In this document: positions 37,818-45,532 of the stretch, in pieces
Layout: every line of letters begins with the position of its first letter
Numbering within the stretch: position 1 is the first letter of the stretch
NCBI GenBank assembly: GCA_014860455.1
Contig: JACZJQ010000223.1
Coordinates: forward strand, 1 to 64,000
DNA length: 64,000 nt
From: Bryobacteraceae bacterium
GTDB taxonomy: Bacteria > Acidobacteriota > Terriglobia > Bryobacterales > Bryobacteraceae
Reading direction: 5' to 3'
Notes under the pieces: generated by a model
Databases searched by the model: none
What the model was told of the DNA's origin: nothing
The model's input: only the letters and a program-made list of their open reading frames with translations
Program-made: the position numbers and the translations under genes

Positions 37818-38495
37818 ATGCGCAAACATCTTCTTCTGACCGCCGGCATCATTGCCGCTCTGCTGCTGGCGCGCAACATCTGGGTGATGCTCACGCAGCT
37901 GCCCGATGAGGCCTTCCAGGGCGCCATCTTCCGCATCATCTTCTTTCACGTCCCGGCGGCGTTCACCTGCTTCCTGTGCTTCCTGGCATCGTTGATCGCC
38001 GGGCTGGCGTACCTGAAGACAAGGAGCCTCAACATCGACGCCTTTTCCGTCTCGGTGATCGAAGTCGGGCTGGCTTTTGGCGCAGTCAACCTGATTACCG
38101 GCATGATCTGGGCGCGCATCATCTGGGGCATCTGGTGGACCTGGGACTGGCGGCTCACCTCGATGCTGATCTGCTGGCTGCTCTACGCCGGATACCTTGT
38201 CCTGCGGCGCGCCATCGAGGAACCCACTGAACGGGCAAAGATGTCGGCCGTGATGTCGATCCTCAATTTCTCAGTGGTGCCCTTCGTCTTCTTCTCCATC
38301 AAATGGTTCCGCACGCAACATCCGCAGCCGGTTCTGTTCGGTGACGGCAAGATGGACTCCGGCTACCGCGCCATGCTCTACGGCAACTGGGTGCCGCTGC
38401 TTCTGGTTGCCGCCATCCTCATCTCCATCCGCTACGTGCAGGAAAAGCAACAGCGGGAGATCGACGCACTGCGCCGTGAAGCGCACATGATTTAG
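37818..38495 (+). CDS. ccmC: Heme-handling protein CcmC
   Basis: A 225-residue polytopic protein that loads heme onto CcmE. The WWD-type motif is IWGIWWTWDWRLTSMLI (about 107-115 to 122). Family His residues are in IIFFHVPAAF (near 44) and in the later periplasmic loop (FRTQHPQPVL). Six membrane segments are visible. An AAGGAGA ribosome site lies upstream of the ATG. It directly precedes the small ccmD-like gene, as in the usual ccmABCD order. Confidence 0.94.
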   Translation: MRKHLLLTAGIIAALLLARNIWVMLTQLPDEAFQGAIFRIIFFHVPAAFTCFLCFLASLIAGLAYLKTRSLNIDAFSVSVIEVGLAFGAVNLITGMIWARIIWGIWWTWDWRLTSMLICWLLYAGYLVLRRAIEEPTERAKMSAVMSILNFSVVPFVFFSIKWFRTQHPQPVLFGDGKMDSGYRAMLYGNWVPLLLVAAILISIRYVQEKQQREIDALRREAHMI

Positions 38496-38510
38496 CCTCG
38501 GGAGATCCTC

Positions 38511-38675
38511 ATGAACGACGCACTGCAGCGCAACTTCACTTACCTCGCCTACGGCCTGATCACCGCCTGGGCCATCCTGGTGGTCTACGCCCTGACGCTC
38601 GCCGCCCGAGGCCGCAGCCTCGCGCGCCAGCTCGACAACGTCAAGCGCATGATGGAAGACCGCGGCAAGAACTAA
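38511..38675 (+). CDS. ccmD: CcmD-like small membrane protein, 54 aa
   Basis: This small gene encodes MNDALQRNFTYLAYGL and continues as one membrane helix (ITAWAILVVYALTLAA) followed by a basic, amphipathic tail (RSLARQLDNVKRMMEDR). Size, topology and position right after ccmC are those of CcmD, which helps release holo-CcmE from the CcmABCD complex. A GGGAG ribosome site lies six to ten bases before the ATG. CcmD sequences are poorly conserved, so the name rests mainly on context. Confidence 0.8.
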   Translation: MNDALQRNFTYLAYGLITAWAILVVYALTLAARGRSLARQLDNVKRMMEDRGKN

Positions 38676-38745
38676 CCCCGGCGTGAACTGACCCTTTGAT
38701 AAGATTCGGGGTGCAACTACCCGAACAGCAACAAAGGAGTCGCTC

Positions 38746-40083
38746 ATGAATCGCCGGACCCTGCTCTCGATGGCCGCCGCCGCGGCCGCCATCTCTCCCC
38801 GTGAAGCCGCCGCGCAGGAGCGCGCCGCCCGCGCCACCCGCGCCATGCCGTCGCCGAAGATCAAGGACGTGCAGGTGATCCAGACCGCGCCCGCGGGCCT
38901 GCGCCTGCCCGTGGTCAAGATCCTCACTGATCAGGATGGACTCTATGGCTACGGCTGCGCCTGCTACACCCAGCGTGCCGATCTCGTCGTTCCGGCCGTC
39001 GAGCGCTACATCCGCCCGCTGCTGATCGGAAAACCTGCCGACCGCATCGACGACACCTGGCAGATGCTCTACAACTCGTCGTACTGGCGCAACGGCCCGG
39101 TGCTGAACAATGCCATCTCGGGGGTCGACGAGGCGCTTTGGGACATCAAGGGCCGCATGGCGGGCATGCCAGTCTATCAACTGCTCGGCGGCAAATGCCG
39201 CGAGGCCGTGGACTGCTACGCCCACTCCTCCGGCGCCGATTTCCCGCAGGTGATGGAAAGCGCCAAGGGCTATATGGCCAAGGGCTACCGCCACATCCGA
39301 ATCCAGGTGGGCGTGCCCGGCATGGCCGGCTACGGAGCAGGCCGCAGCGACGTGAAGGTGCAGGCCTTGCATTCCGCGCCGGTGTTTGAGCCCGAAGCCT
39401 ACTTGAGCCGCGCCTTGAAACTCTTTGAAATCGCTCGTAAAGAACTCGGCGACGAGGTGGAACTGCTGCACGACATCCACGAACGCGTCTCGCCGGTTCA
39501 AGCCATGCGGTTCTGCAAAGACGTCGAAAAGTACCGTCCGTTTTTCATTGAGGACCCGGTCAGCCCCGAGGACATCACCTGGTTCCGCCACATCCGAGCC
39601 CAGTGCACGACACCCTTGGCCATGGGCGAACTTTTCAACTCACCGCACGAGTGGGTCCCGCTGATTCACGAACGGCTGATCGACTATATCCGCATCCATG
39701 TCTCTCAAGCCGGCGGCGTCACGCCCTGCCGCAAAGTGGCCGCGATGGCCGAACTGATGGGCGTCAAGACCGCTTGGCACGGGCCCGGCGACGTCTCCCC
39801 CGTCGGCCATGCAGCCAATATCGCCCTCGACCTGGCGTGCTACAACTTCGGCATCCAGGAAGGCCGCGTCTTCACCGAACGTGAACAGGAAGTCTTCCAT
39901 GGCTGCCCGAAGACTGAAAATGGCTATTTCTACGCCAATGAAGCTCCGGGCTGGGGCATCGAAGTGGACGAAAAAGCCGCAGCCAAATATCCGTTCGGAT
40001 CATTCGAACAAGGCGAACGGAAACGCCTGAATGGCGGCTGGGGCGAAGTCCGCCGCCGCGACGGGACCATCATCAAACAGTAG
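38746..40083 (+). CDS. Tat-exported mannonate-dehydratase-like (ManD/RspA) enolase-superfamily enzyme
   Basis: A 445-residue enolase-superfamily protein. A twin-arginine signal (NRRTLLSMAAAAAA) is followed by the capping domain and the barrel. Metal ligands and acid/base residues typical of the ManD subgroup are visible: Asp243 and His245 in HDIHERVSP, Glu269 in IEDPVSPED, Glu295 in MGELFNSP, and His345 in AWHGPGDVSPVGH. Cytoplasmic ManD enzymes dehydrate D-mannonate or D-gluconate; an exported member is unusual and the substrate is uncertain. AAAGGAG precedes the ATG. Its 3' end overlaps the convergent UroD-family gene by 11 bases. Confidence 0.88.
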   Translation: MNRRTLLSMAAAAAAISPREAAAQERAARATRAMPSPKIKDVQVIQTAPAGLRLPVVKILTDQDGLYGYGCACYTQRADLVVPAVERYIRPLLIGKPADRIDDTWQMLYNSSYWRNGPVLNNAISGVDEALWDIKGRMAGMPVYQLLGGKCREAVDCYAHSSGADFPQVMESAKGYMAKGYRHIRIQVGVPGMAGYGAGRSDVKVQALHSAPVFEPEAYLSRALKLFEIARKELGDEVELLHDIHERVSPVQAMRFCKDVEKYRPFFIEDPVSPEDITWFRHIRAQCTTPLAMGELFNSPHEWVPLIHERLIDYIRIHVSQAGGVTPCRKVAAMAELMGVKTAWHGPGDVSPVGHAANIALDLACYNFGIQEGRVFTEREQEVFHGCPKTENGYFYANEAPGWGIEVDEKAAAKYPFGSFEQGERKRLNGGWGEVRRRDGTIIKQ

Positions 40084-41308
40084 CTTCGGCTACCGCTTCA
40101 TACATCGCGATCACGTTTTCCGGCGGCACGCCGGCCAGGATGTTGTGCACCTGCTGGAAGACGAATCCGCCGCCCGGCGCAAGCGCCCGGCACTGCGCCA
40201 GGACATGCGCCCGGACCTCATCAGGCGTGGCTTCAGGCAGCACGTGCTGCGTGTCGCAACCGCCGCCCCAGAACGTGAGCCTGTCGCCGAAATCGCGCTT
40301 CAGCCCCTCGGCCTCCATGCCCCTGCCGCTGATCTGGACCGGGTTGATCGCGTCCAGGCCCGCGTCGATCAAGTCGGGCAGCAACTGCCGGACGGCGCCG
40401 CAGCAGTGCAGCATCACCTTCACCGGGGCCAGCCGCTTGGCCTCGGCCCACATCGCCGCGTGGCGCGGCTTGAAGAACTCGCGGTACATGCGCGGCGAGA
40501 TCTGAGGGCAGTTCTGCGCGCCCAGATCGTCGCCGAAGCAGATGAGGTCGATTGAATCGCCCGCAGCGGCCAGGAATCGTTTCAGATTCGCCAAATGGAT
40601 TTCAACCAGCGCATCGAGGAAGCGGTGTGCCCGTTCCGGTTCGCCGGCGAGCATCACCAGGAAGTTGTCCATCCTGTAATAGAACTGGCCCATCTCGAGC
40701 AGGTTGCCGCCGAACAGTCCGAGGATGGCCCGATCCGTCGAAGCCAAGAGCGTGCGCGCGCCTGCTGCCAATTCATCGGGCGATGAGATGGCCGGTCCAG
40801 GCGGCGACGCCACGCCTGTCCACATGTGCTCCGGATACAGCTCGGCGATTCGAGAGAGATCCTCTTCGCCGTCAAGGAAAGGCCAATAGACCTGGTCGAA
40901 ATGGAGCGAGCCTTCGGGCATCCGCGCCATCGCACGCCCCGAAGGCGCCCGCAGCACCCAGTCGCTGCCCAAGCGCTCAGGCAGCGCCCAGACGGGCATC
41001 AGGCAAGGCGTCCCGTCGGGTAGCGTCCATTCGGTCCACCATTTGTCTTCGTGACAAAACCCGCGCCCGAGTTCGATCGTGTCCACGCCGAAACGGTCGA
41101 GCACATCGTCATCGACAATGGCCAACTGCTGCACCGGATCGTAGACCCGCACCGGCCTGGGCTCCAGCCCCAGCGCAGCCCTCAGTTTCGGATACGCAAT
41201 CGCCGAGATGCCCGACGACCTGTGCCCCGACAGATCGATCGGAATTCGGTCCGGCTGCCGGTGCTCGATGGCACAAATCACGCGTTCTCTTGATGTCATG
41301 GCTGCCAT
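40073..41308 (-). CDS. Uroporphyrinogen decarboxylase (UroD) family protein
   Basis: A 411-residue protein of the UroD/methyltransferase superfamily. Landmarks are SRERVICAIEHRQPDRIPID at the N-terminus, DLICFGDDLGAQNCPQISP in the middle, 'KVMLHCCGAVRQLLPDLIDAGLDAINPVQ' (the HCCG metal-site region) and 'GGGCDTQHVLPEATPDEV' near the end. HCxG-type members act as corrinoid- or thiol-linked methyltransferases rather than in heme synthesis, and the real hemE is unlikely to be this one. The start at 41308 follows AAGGA. The upstream extension to 41455 would cross the terminator at 41368-41399. The substrate is unknown. Confidence 0.82.
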   Translation of the reverse strand: MAAMTSRERVICAIEHRQPDRIPIDLSGHRSSGISAIAYPKLRAALGLEPRPVRVYDPVQQLAIVDDDVLDRFGVDTIELGRGFCHEDKWWTEWTLPDGTPCLMPVWALPERLGSDWVLRAPSGRAMARMPEGSLHFDQVYWPFLDGEEDLSRIAELYPEHMWTGVASPPGPAISSPDELAAGARTLLASTDRAILGLFGGNLLEMGQFYYRMDNFLVMLAGEPERAHRFLDALVEIHLANLKRFLAAAGDSIDLICFGDDLGAQNCPQISPRMYREFFKPRHAAMWAEAKRLAPVKVMLHCCGAVRQLLPDLIDAGLDAINPVQISGRGMEAEGLKRDFGDRLTFWGGGCDTQHVLPEATPDEVRAHVLAQCRALAPGGGFVFQQVHNILAGVPPENVIAMYEAVAEATV

Positions 41309-41367
41309 GGATGGTCCTTGTGCCGCAGTTGGCGACTCCGATCCTAGCGTATCCAAGCAGACAGACG

Positions 41368-41399
41368 AAAGGCCGCGATCCCAATCGGGCGCGGCCTTT
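41368..41399 (-). terminator. Rho-independent terminator after the PEP-CTERM gene
   Basis: AAAGGCCGCG and CGCGGCCTTT form a perfect ten-base inverted repeat with a 12-base loop. On the minus strand it lies 26 bases after the PEP-CTERM stop codon and the stem ends in TTT. It separates that gene from the UroD-family gene. Confidence 0.7.
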
Positions 41400-41424
41400 G
41401 AACCATTGCAATTGAGGCGTTTGT

Positions 41425-42060
41425 CTAGGCAGCCGATCGCCGCCGCCGCCACCACAGCGCAAAGGCTGCTGGAATGGTGAGTATAACGGTTGAAGGCTCG
41501 GGGATAGCCGAGGCCCCCCGGCCATCGAGAGTGATGTCGTGCATGCCGAGATAGGAGTTTTCGATGCGGAAGTAGCGGATCTCGGAAAGGAGGCGCTCGA
41601 TGCCCCGGTAGGCTCCGCCGTTGGTGGCACCGGGAGTCGAAATCGGAGCGACTGTCGACAGAACGTAAGATTCAAGAATCGTCGTTCCATCGGCGGCAAT
41701 GGCGGAAATCGTTGCATCCCCGTTGTCCGGCGAGTAGTTCATAAACCCTCCGACGCTCGAGTACAAGCCGCCGAGGTCGATCGTCATTGCCCCCGTCGAA
41801 GTGTTAATTCCGATCATGCCCCAATCCCAGCTACCGTTATCTCCCATGCCAAACCCGCCGTCGTAGTCGTAGACGACGCCGGATGTGTAGGTGATCGGGA
41901 AGCCGGCGACTGTGCCTGCCCCTGGTCCTGAGAAGATGCCGGTACCTCCAGGAAAGGTAGTCGTCGTCCCGCCGACCGGAGTCGTGGTGACCAAAGCCGC
42001 CGATGCCAGGCCGGCGGTGAGCAGGGCAAGCCCTGCCAGACCCGTGATACGAAAAGTCAT
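41425..42060 (-). CDS. PEP-CTERM sorting-domain exported protein
   Basis: A 211-residue protein with an N-terminal signal peptide (GLAGLALLTAGLASA). A Gly/Thr/Ser-rich beta-sheet body follows, and the C-terminus is PEP-CTERM: the IPEPST box, a hydrophobic helix and an Arg cluster (WWRRRRSAA). Exosortase is expected to cleave this tail and hand the protein to the cell surface or matrix. The start at 42060 follows a strong GGAGGAG site; the open frame continues 15 codons upstream without one. No exosortase gene is in the window. The ligand is unknown. Confidence 0.9.
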   Translation of the reverse strand: MTFRITGLAGLALLTAGLASAALVTTTPVGGTTTTFPGGTGIFSGPGAGTVAGFPITYTSGVVYDYDGGFGMGDNGSWDWGMIGINTSTGAMTIDLGGLYSSVGGFMNYSPDNGDATISAIAADGTTILESYVLSTVAPISTPGATNGGAYRGIERLLSEIRYFRIENSYLGMHDITLDGRGASAIPEPSTVILTIPAAFALWWRRRRSAA

Positions 42061-42127
42061 GAAATCTCCTCCAAAGCAGAGCATGCAAGACAAACGTGAA
42101 GCCACATTAACATGCGCCTGTCCAAAT

Positions 42128-42157
42128 ACTGTACCGCAGAGGATGGCTTCCTGACAA
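42128..42157 (-). promoter_or_regulatory. Putative sigma-70 promoter of the PEP-CTERM gene
   Basis: On the minus strand TTGTCA (42152-42157) and TACAGT (42128-42133) are 18 bases apart, giving a leader of about 60 bases before the ATG at 42060. TTGTCA differs by one base from the consensus and TACAGT by two. The surrounding 150 bases hold no gene. Confidence 0.4.
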
Positions 42158-42213
42158 GATCAATATAGCCCAGCCGTGGCGCCTAAGTGCCAATTCGGCA
42201 AAAACTAGGACAA

Positions 42214-42957
42214 TTACGCGCGCCGGATTCGGTAGTCCCCGACCTTCGGCATCCTGAGGATCTTGCACATCTCGAACAGCCGCGACCGCGCCCTCATGCC
42301 GATCTTCTCGGTCAGCGTCGTCTTGATGTCGAACCGCGCCGGCGAGCCTTCAGGATTACGCTCGATCACCTGTGCGCCCATGTCCGGGTCGGGCAGATTC
42401 GTAGTCACTATGGTCGGTTTGCGCTCATTGGCGCGGTAGGTGATGATCGACGTCACCGTGTCCTCAACCCAATCGGTGACGCGGTGCGCGCCCAAGTCGT
42501 CGAGCAGCAGAATCTCGCACTCCATCGCTTCCTTGAACGCGTCGCGGTCGGCTCCGGTTGTCGGGTCGTAACTGGCCCGGATGCGCGACAACAGGTGCGA
42601 GTAATCGGTGAACACCACGCTGAAGCCGTGTTCGATCAGCCGCTTCGCCGCAGCCACGGCCAGATGCGTCTTGCCTGTGCCCGGCTCGCCCACCAGCAGC
42701 ACGCCGGGCGGATCCACGGCAGGGTAGCTGTCGGCGTAGCGCTTCAGGTACAGCATCACCTCGCCGAGTTCCTTCGATCCGCGTAACTGGAAATTGTCGA
42801 ACGTGTCGGTGGCGAAATTCGCAGGAATGCGCGACGCGTCAAGCAGGCGTTCCGTGCGGCCTTCGTTCTGGCACGCGCAGCGCCTGGCGCCGGACAACCC
42901 GTCACGCTCGACGATCACCCAACCCGAGCCGCCGCAGTGGATACAGACTTCCGCCAT
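42214..42957 (-). CDS. DnaC/DnaI-type ATPase (helicase-loader-like)
   Basis: A 247-residue protein. An N-terminal zinc-binding segment (Cys5, Cys8, Cys27, Cys29: CIHC and CAC) precedes an IstB/DnaC-type AAA+ ATPase. Walker A is GEPGTGKT (90-97), Walker B is ILLLDDLGA (about 149-157) and a sensor-like TTNLP follows. DnaC/DnaI homologues load the replicative helicase. The gene is intact and of normal length. It is downstream of a pyruvyltransferase on the same strand, and its own 5' part is repeated at 44047-44370 as a truncated copy. Confidence 0.88.
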   Translation of the reverse strand: MAEVCIHCGGSGWVIVERDGLSGARRCACQNEGRTERLLDASRIPANFATDTFDNFQLRGSKELGEVMLYLKRYADSYPAVDPPGVLLVGEPGTGKTHLAVAAAKRLIEHGFSVVFTDYSHLLSRIRASYDPTTGADRDAFKEAMECEILLLDDLGAHRVTDWVEDTVTSIITYRANERKPTIVTTNLPDPDMGAQVIERNPEGSPARFDIKTTLTEKIGMRARSRLFEMCKILRMPKVGDYRIRRA

Positions 42958-42991
42958 GCCCTCTATTGTCCGACAGATTTCGATGCGCCGA

Positions 42992-44056
42992 TTATCGAGC
43001 CACCTCTTCGGCGAGCACGCGAAGATGCCCCTGACACCCTTGACGCAAATCCTCTACCGGCGGAAACCTGTAGCCCTCGATCCACCGCTCCCATCCTTGG
43101 CGCGCCAGCATCACCTTCGTCCATTCGGCCATACGCGAGTGCCGGTAGAAGTGCTCACTCAATCCCAGACTCTCAAACAGCAGCCGCGTCTTGCCTTCGC
43201 CAAGGACGCTGGCCACCGGCACGCCATATTGCATGCAGACGATGGGCACGTGCAGGCGCGTCGAGACGAGCGCGTCAAGTCCGACCAGCATTTCGAGGTC
43301 GGGTTCAAGGTGTTCGAATTGGTATCTCGTCACGTTCCGTCCCCTGACGGCGAGGCCGAGGCCGCGGTATGGCGAGCGCGTGCGGTTGGCCGAGTCGATG
43401 AGGACGAACTCGATGTCGGGCCTCCGCATCACCGCCATTTGCAGCAGCGCCACGAAATACTCGCCGTGCTGGCGCAACAGGTTTGACGGATACATATCGA
43501 TGCCGATCCGCAGCCGGCCGCGGCTGCTGGACCTCGTGAAGGGAAACATCGCGCCGGTGTGCCAGACAATGTCCGGAAACCATTCGCAGCGGACGCCGGC
43601 GCGCTGTGGCAGCGCGAGATCGGCCTGATTCCTGACCGTCATGCGGCTCGCCAGTGAGAGCAGTTTGGCGCGGCGCTCCCGCGGATCGGGCGGCGCTGGA
43701 TTGCCGTCGCCGCCCACCGATAGCGCCGCCAGCCTCACGCCCCGCCGCTCGGCCTCAAGCATCACTGCAATGTTGCCCAGAATCGCTTTGGGGTGTAGCT
43801 TCCGGTAAATGAATCCCCTCCAGGGGATCAGCGAACTTCCGCCGCCCCAAACCAGCAGATCGGCCCCATCGAGCAACGTTTCCGGCGTCTGCGCCACCTC
43901 AAAGCCGAACCGCCCGGCGTAGGCTTCGCACAGCTTATACACCCGCAATTCAGCGCCAAGTCGTTGGATCGCCCGGCCGAAGATGACAGCCATCAGGTCG
44001 TCACCGAAATTGCCGCGGCCATAGTAACCGCATAGAGCGACTCTTCTCACGCCCAT
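42992..44056 (-). CDS. Polysaccharide pyruvyl transferase family protein, copy B
   Basis: A 354-residue protein of the polysaccharide pyruvyltransferase / CsaB family, which adds a ketal-linked pyruvate to a sugar of a surface glycan. The N-terminus MGVRRVALCGYYGRGNFGDD is the family start (GxxGxxNxGDD). Further landmarks are ADLLVWGGGSSLI, SRMTVRNQADLALP (the family 'S..RDxxS' region) and VSTRLHVPIVCMQYGVPV near the end. It is paralogous to the protein at 44376-45491. It is preceded by, and overlaps by ten bases, the truncated loader copy. The acceptor glycan is unknown. Confidence 0.85.
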   Translation of the reverse strand: MGVRRVALCGYYGRGNFGDDLMAVIFGRAIQRLGAELRVYKLCEAYAGRFGFEVAQTPETLLDGADLLVWGGGSSLIPWRGFIYRKLHPKAILGNIAVMLEAERRGVRLAALSVGGDGNPAPPDPRERRAKLLSLASRMTVRNQADLALPQRAGVRCEWFPDIVWHTGAMFPFTRSSSRGRLRIGIDMYPSNLLRQHGEYFVALLQMAVMRRPDIEFVLIDSANRTRSPYRGLGLAVRGRNVTRYQFEHLEPDLEMLVGLDALVSTRLHVPIVCMQYGVPVASVLGEGKTRLLFESLGLSEHFYRHSRMAEWTKVMLARQGWERWIEGYRFPPVEDLRQGCQGHLRVLAEEVAR

Positions 44057-44370
44057 GGGCCGCCGTTGTCCCGCTTACGGTTCAATCCTGCGCCTGACTC
44101 GCCGACCAGCAGTGCGCCAGGTGGGTCCACGGACGGGTAGCTGTCGGTGTAGCGCTTCAGATAGGGCATCACCTCGCCGAGTTCCATTGATCCCCGAAGC
44201 TGGAAGGGGTCGAACCTAACGTCGGCACAGTTGGCGGGGATACGCGACACCTCGCGCTGGCGTTCAGTGCGCCACTCATCCTGGCACGTGCAGCGCCTTG
44301 CGCCGAACAAACCGTCGCACTCGACGATCACCCAAGCCGCTCCGCCGCAGGGGATACAGACTTCCGCCAT
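44047..44370 (-). pseudogene. Truncated copy of the DnaC-like helicase loader
   Basis: The 107-codon frame reproduces the first 93 residues of the intact loader at 42214-42957: the zinc segment (CIPC and CTC), the 'RIPANCADVRFDPFQLRGSMELGEVMPYLKRYTDSYPSVDPPGALLVGE' body, and the start of the P-loop (GESGAG). It then runs into an unrelated 12-residue tail (LNRKRDNGGPWA). The ATPase lacks its P-loop Lys, Walker B and lid, so it cannot be active. The stop lies inside the next pyruvyltransferase gene, and the break marks the duplication junction at about 44083. It may still be translated as a small zinc-binding fragment. Confidence 0.85.
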
Positions 44371-44375
44371 GCCCT

Positions 44376-45491
44376 CTATTGTCCGTCAGATCCCGTAGCG
44401 GCGGCGTCGAAAAGCAGCGGAGCACGGCCACCGGACACTTCCGCTTCGAGTGCCCTCAAGTGTCCCAATGCCGCGTCGCGCAGGTAGGCAACGGGAGAGA
44501 AACGGTAGTTTGCAATCCAGTGTTCCCATCCGCCGCCGCTCAACATCACACCAGCCCATTCGGCCGCCCGGTGATGCCCATAATAATGCTCCAGCAAGCC
44601 GAGAGAGTCGAGCAGCAGGCGCGTCTTGCCTTCGCTGAACAGGCAAGCAACGGGGACGCCATATTGAAGGCAGACAATTGGAATATGCAGGCGTGTCGAT
44701 ATCATCGCGTCGAGTTCGCCCAGCAATTCGAGATCGGCATCGGGTTGCTCGAACTGATGCCTGGTGACGTTCGCCCCCCGGACAGCGCGGCCGATGCAGC
44801 GGTAGGGCGAGCAGGCGCGATTGGTCGAATCTATGAAGATGAATTCGATGTCGGGCCTTCGCAGTACGGCCATTTGCATCAGGGCTACCACATACTCGGC
44901 GTGGTGACGCCGCAGGTTCGCGAAGTAGATGTCCACGCCGATCCGCAATCGGCCGCCTTTCCGCCGTGCCGGGGCCGGGAATAACTCACTCGTGCGCCAA
45001 ACGATGTCGGGAAAATGGCCGCAGGGGATGCCGGCGCCCCGAGGTAAGGCCAGGTCGGCTTTGTTGCGGACGGTCATCCAACTTGCCAGCGAGAGCAGCC
45101 GGGCGCTTCGTTCTCCTTGTTGCGGAGGAGAAGGGTCGCCACTGCCGCCCACGGAAACAGCGACAGTCCGCACGCCCCGGCGTTTGGCTTGGTCGAGCAG
45201 TTCTGCGTGAGTCTCCAGCTGCAGCCTGGTTTCTTTGTCAACCTTGCGGCCGCACCAAGAGACAAGCGCGCCGCCGCCGCCCCAAACCAACAAGCCGGCG
45301 TCGTCGAGTAGTTCCCCAGGCGTTTGCGCCACTTCAAATCCGAACCGGCCGGCATAGGGTTCACACAATCCGAAGACGCGCGGTTCTATACCCCACTTCC
45401 TGATCGCCTGTCCGAAGATCACCGCCATGAGGTCGTCGCCAAAGTTGCCACGACCGTAGTATCCGGCCAAGGCTACACGTTTCACGCCCAT
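44376..45491 (-). CDS. Polysaccharide pyruvyl transferase family protein, copy A
   Basis: A 371-residue paralogue of the protein at 42992-44056. It shares the MGVKRVALAGYYGRGNFGDD start, GLLVWGGGGALVSW, the SVGGSGDPSPP loop and ISTRLHIPIVCLQYGVPVAC. It carries an extra C-terminal tail (GGRAPLLFDAAATGSDGQ). It probably transfers pyruvate to a cell-surface glycan, as copy B does. The two have diverged at many positions, which suggests different acceptors. It is the first gene of the duplicated array, 42 bases from the mutarotase stop upstream. Confidence 0.83.
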   Translation of the reverse strand: MGVKRVALAGYYGRGNFGDDLMAVIFGQAIRKWGIEPRVFGLCEPYAGRFGFEVAQTPGELLDDAGLLVWGGGGALVSWCGRKVDKETRLQLETHAELLDQAKRRGVRTVAVSVGGSGDPSPPQQGERSARLLSLASWMTVRNKADLALPRGAGIPCGHFPDIVWRTSELFPAPARRKGGRLRIGVDIYFANLRRHHAEYVVALMQMAVLRRPDIEFIFIDSTNRACSPYRCIGRAVRGANVTRHQFEQPDADLELLGELDAMISTRLHIPIVCLQYGVPVACLFSEGKTRLLLDSLGLLEHYYGHHRAAEWAGVMLSGGGWEHWIANYRFSPVAYLRDAALGHLRALEAEVSGGRAPLLFDAAATGSDGQ

Positions 45492-45532
45492 CGACCACCG
45501 CTCTTCCTCTTGCAGTTTAATGCCGGAGGCTC

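Larger units (their letters stand above)
42214..45491 (-). repeat. Diverged tandem duplication of a pyruvyltransferase + helicase-loader pair
   Basis: Two copies of the unit 'pyruvyltransferase gene then dnaC-like gene' lie head to tail on the minus strand. Copy A (45491 to 44047) has a full pyruvyltransferase and a truncated loader; copy B (44056 to 42214) has both complete. The loader start regions are nearly identical at DNA level: the + strand at 42954-42974 and 44367-44387 reads the same CTCTATTGTCC core. The protein copies of the pyruvyltransferase are clearly paralogous but diverged, so the event is old. Confidence 0.85.

Noticed and set aside
41309-41455. N-terminal extension of the UroD-family protein to 41455
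   Set aside because: It would be translated across the terminator hairpin of the upstream gene, and the family start is at 41308 with an AAGGA site.
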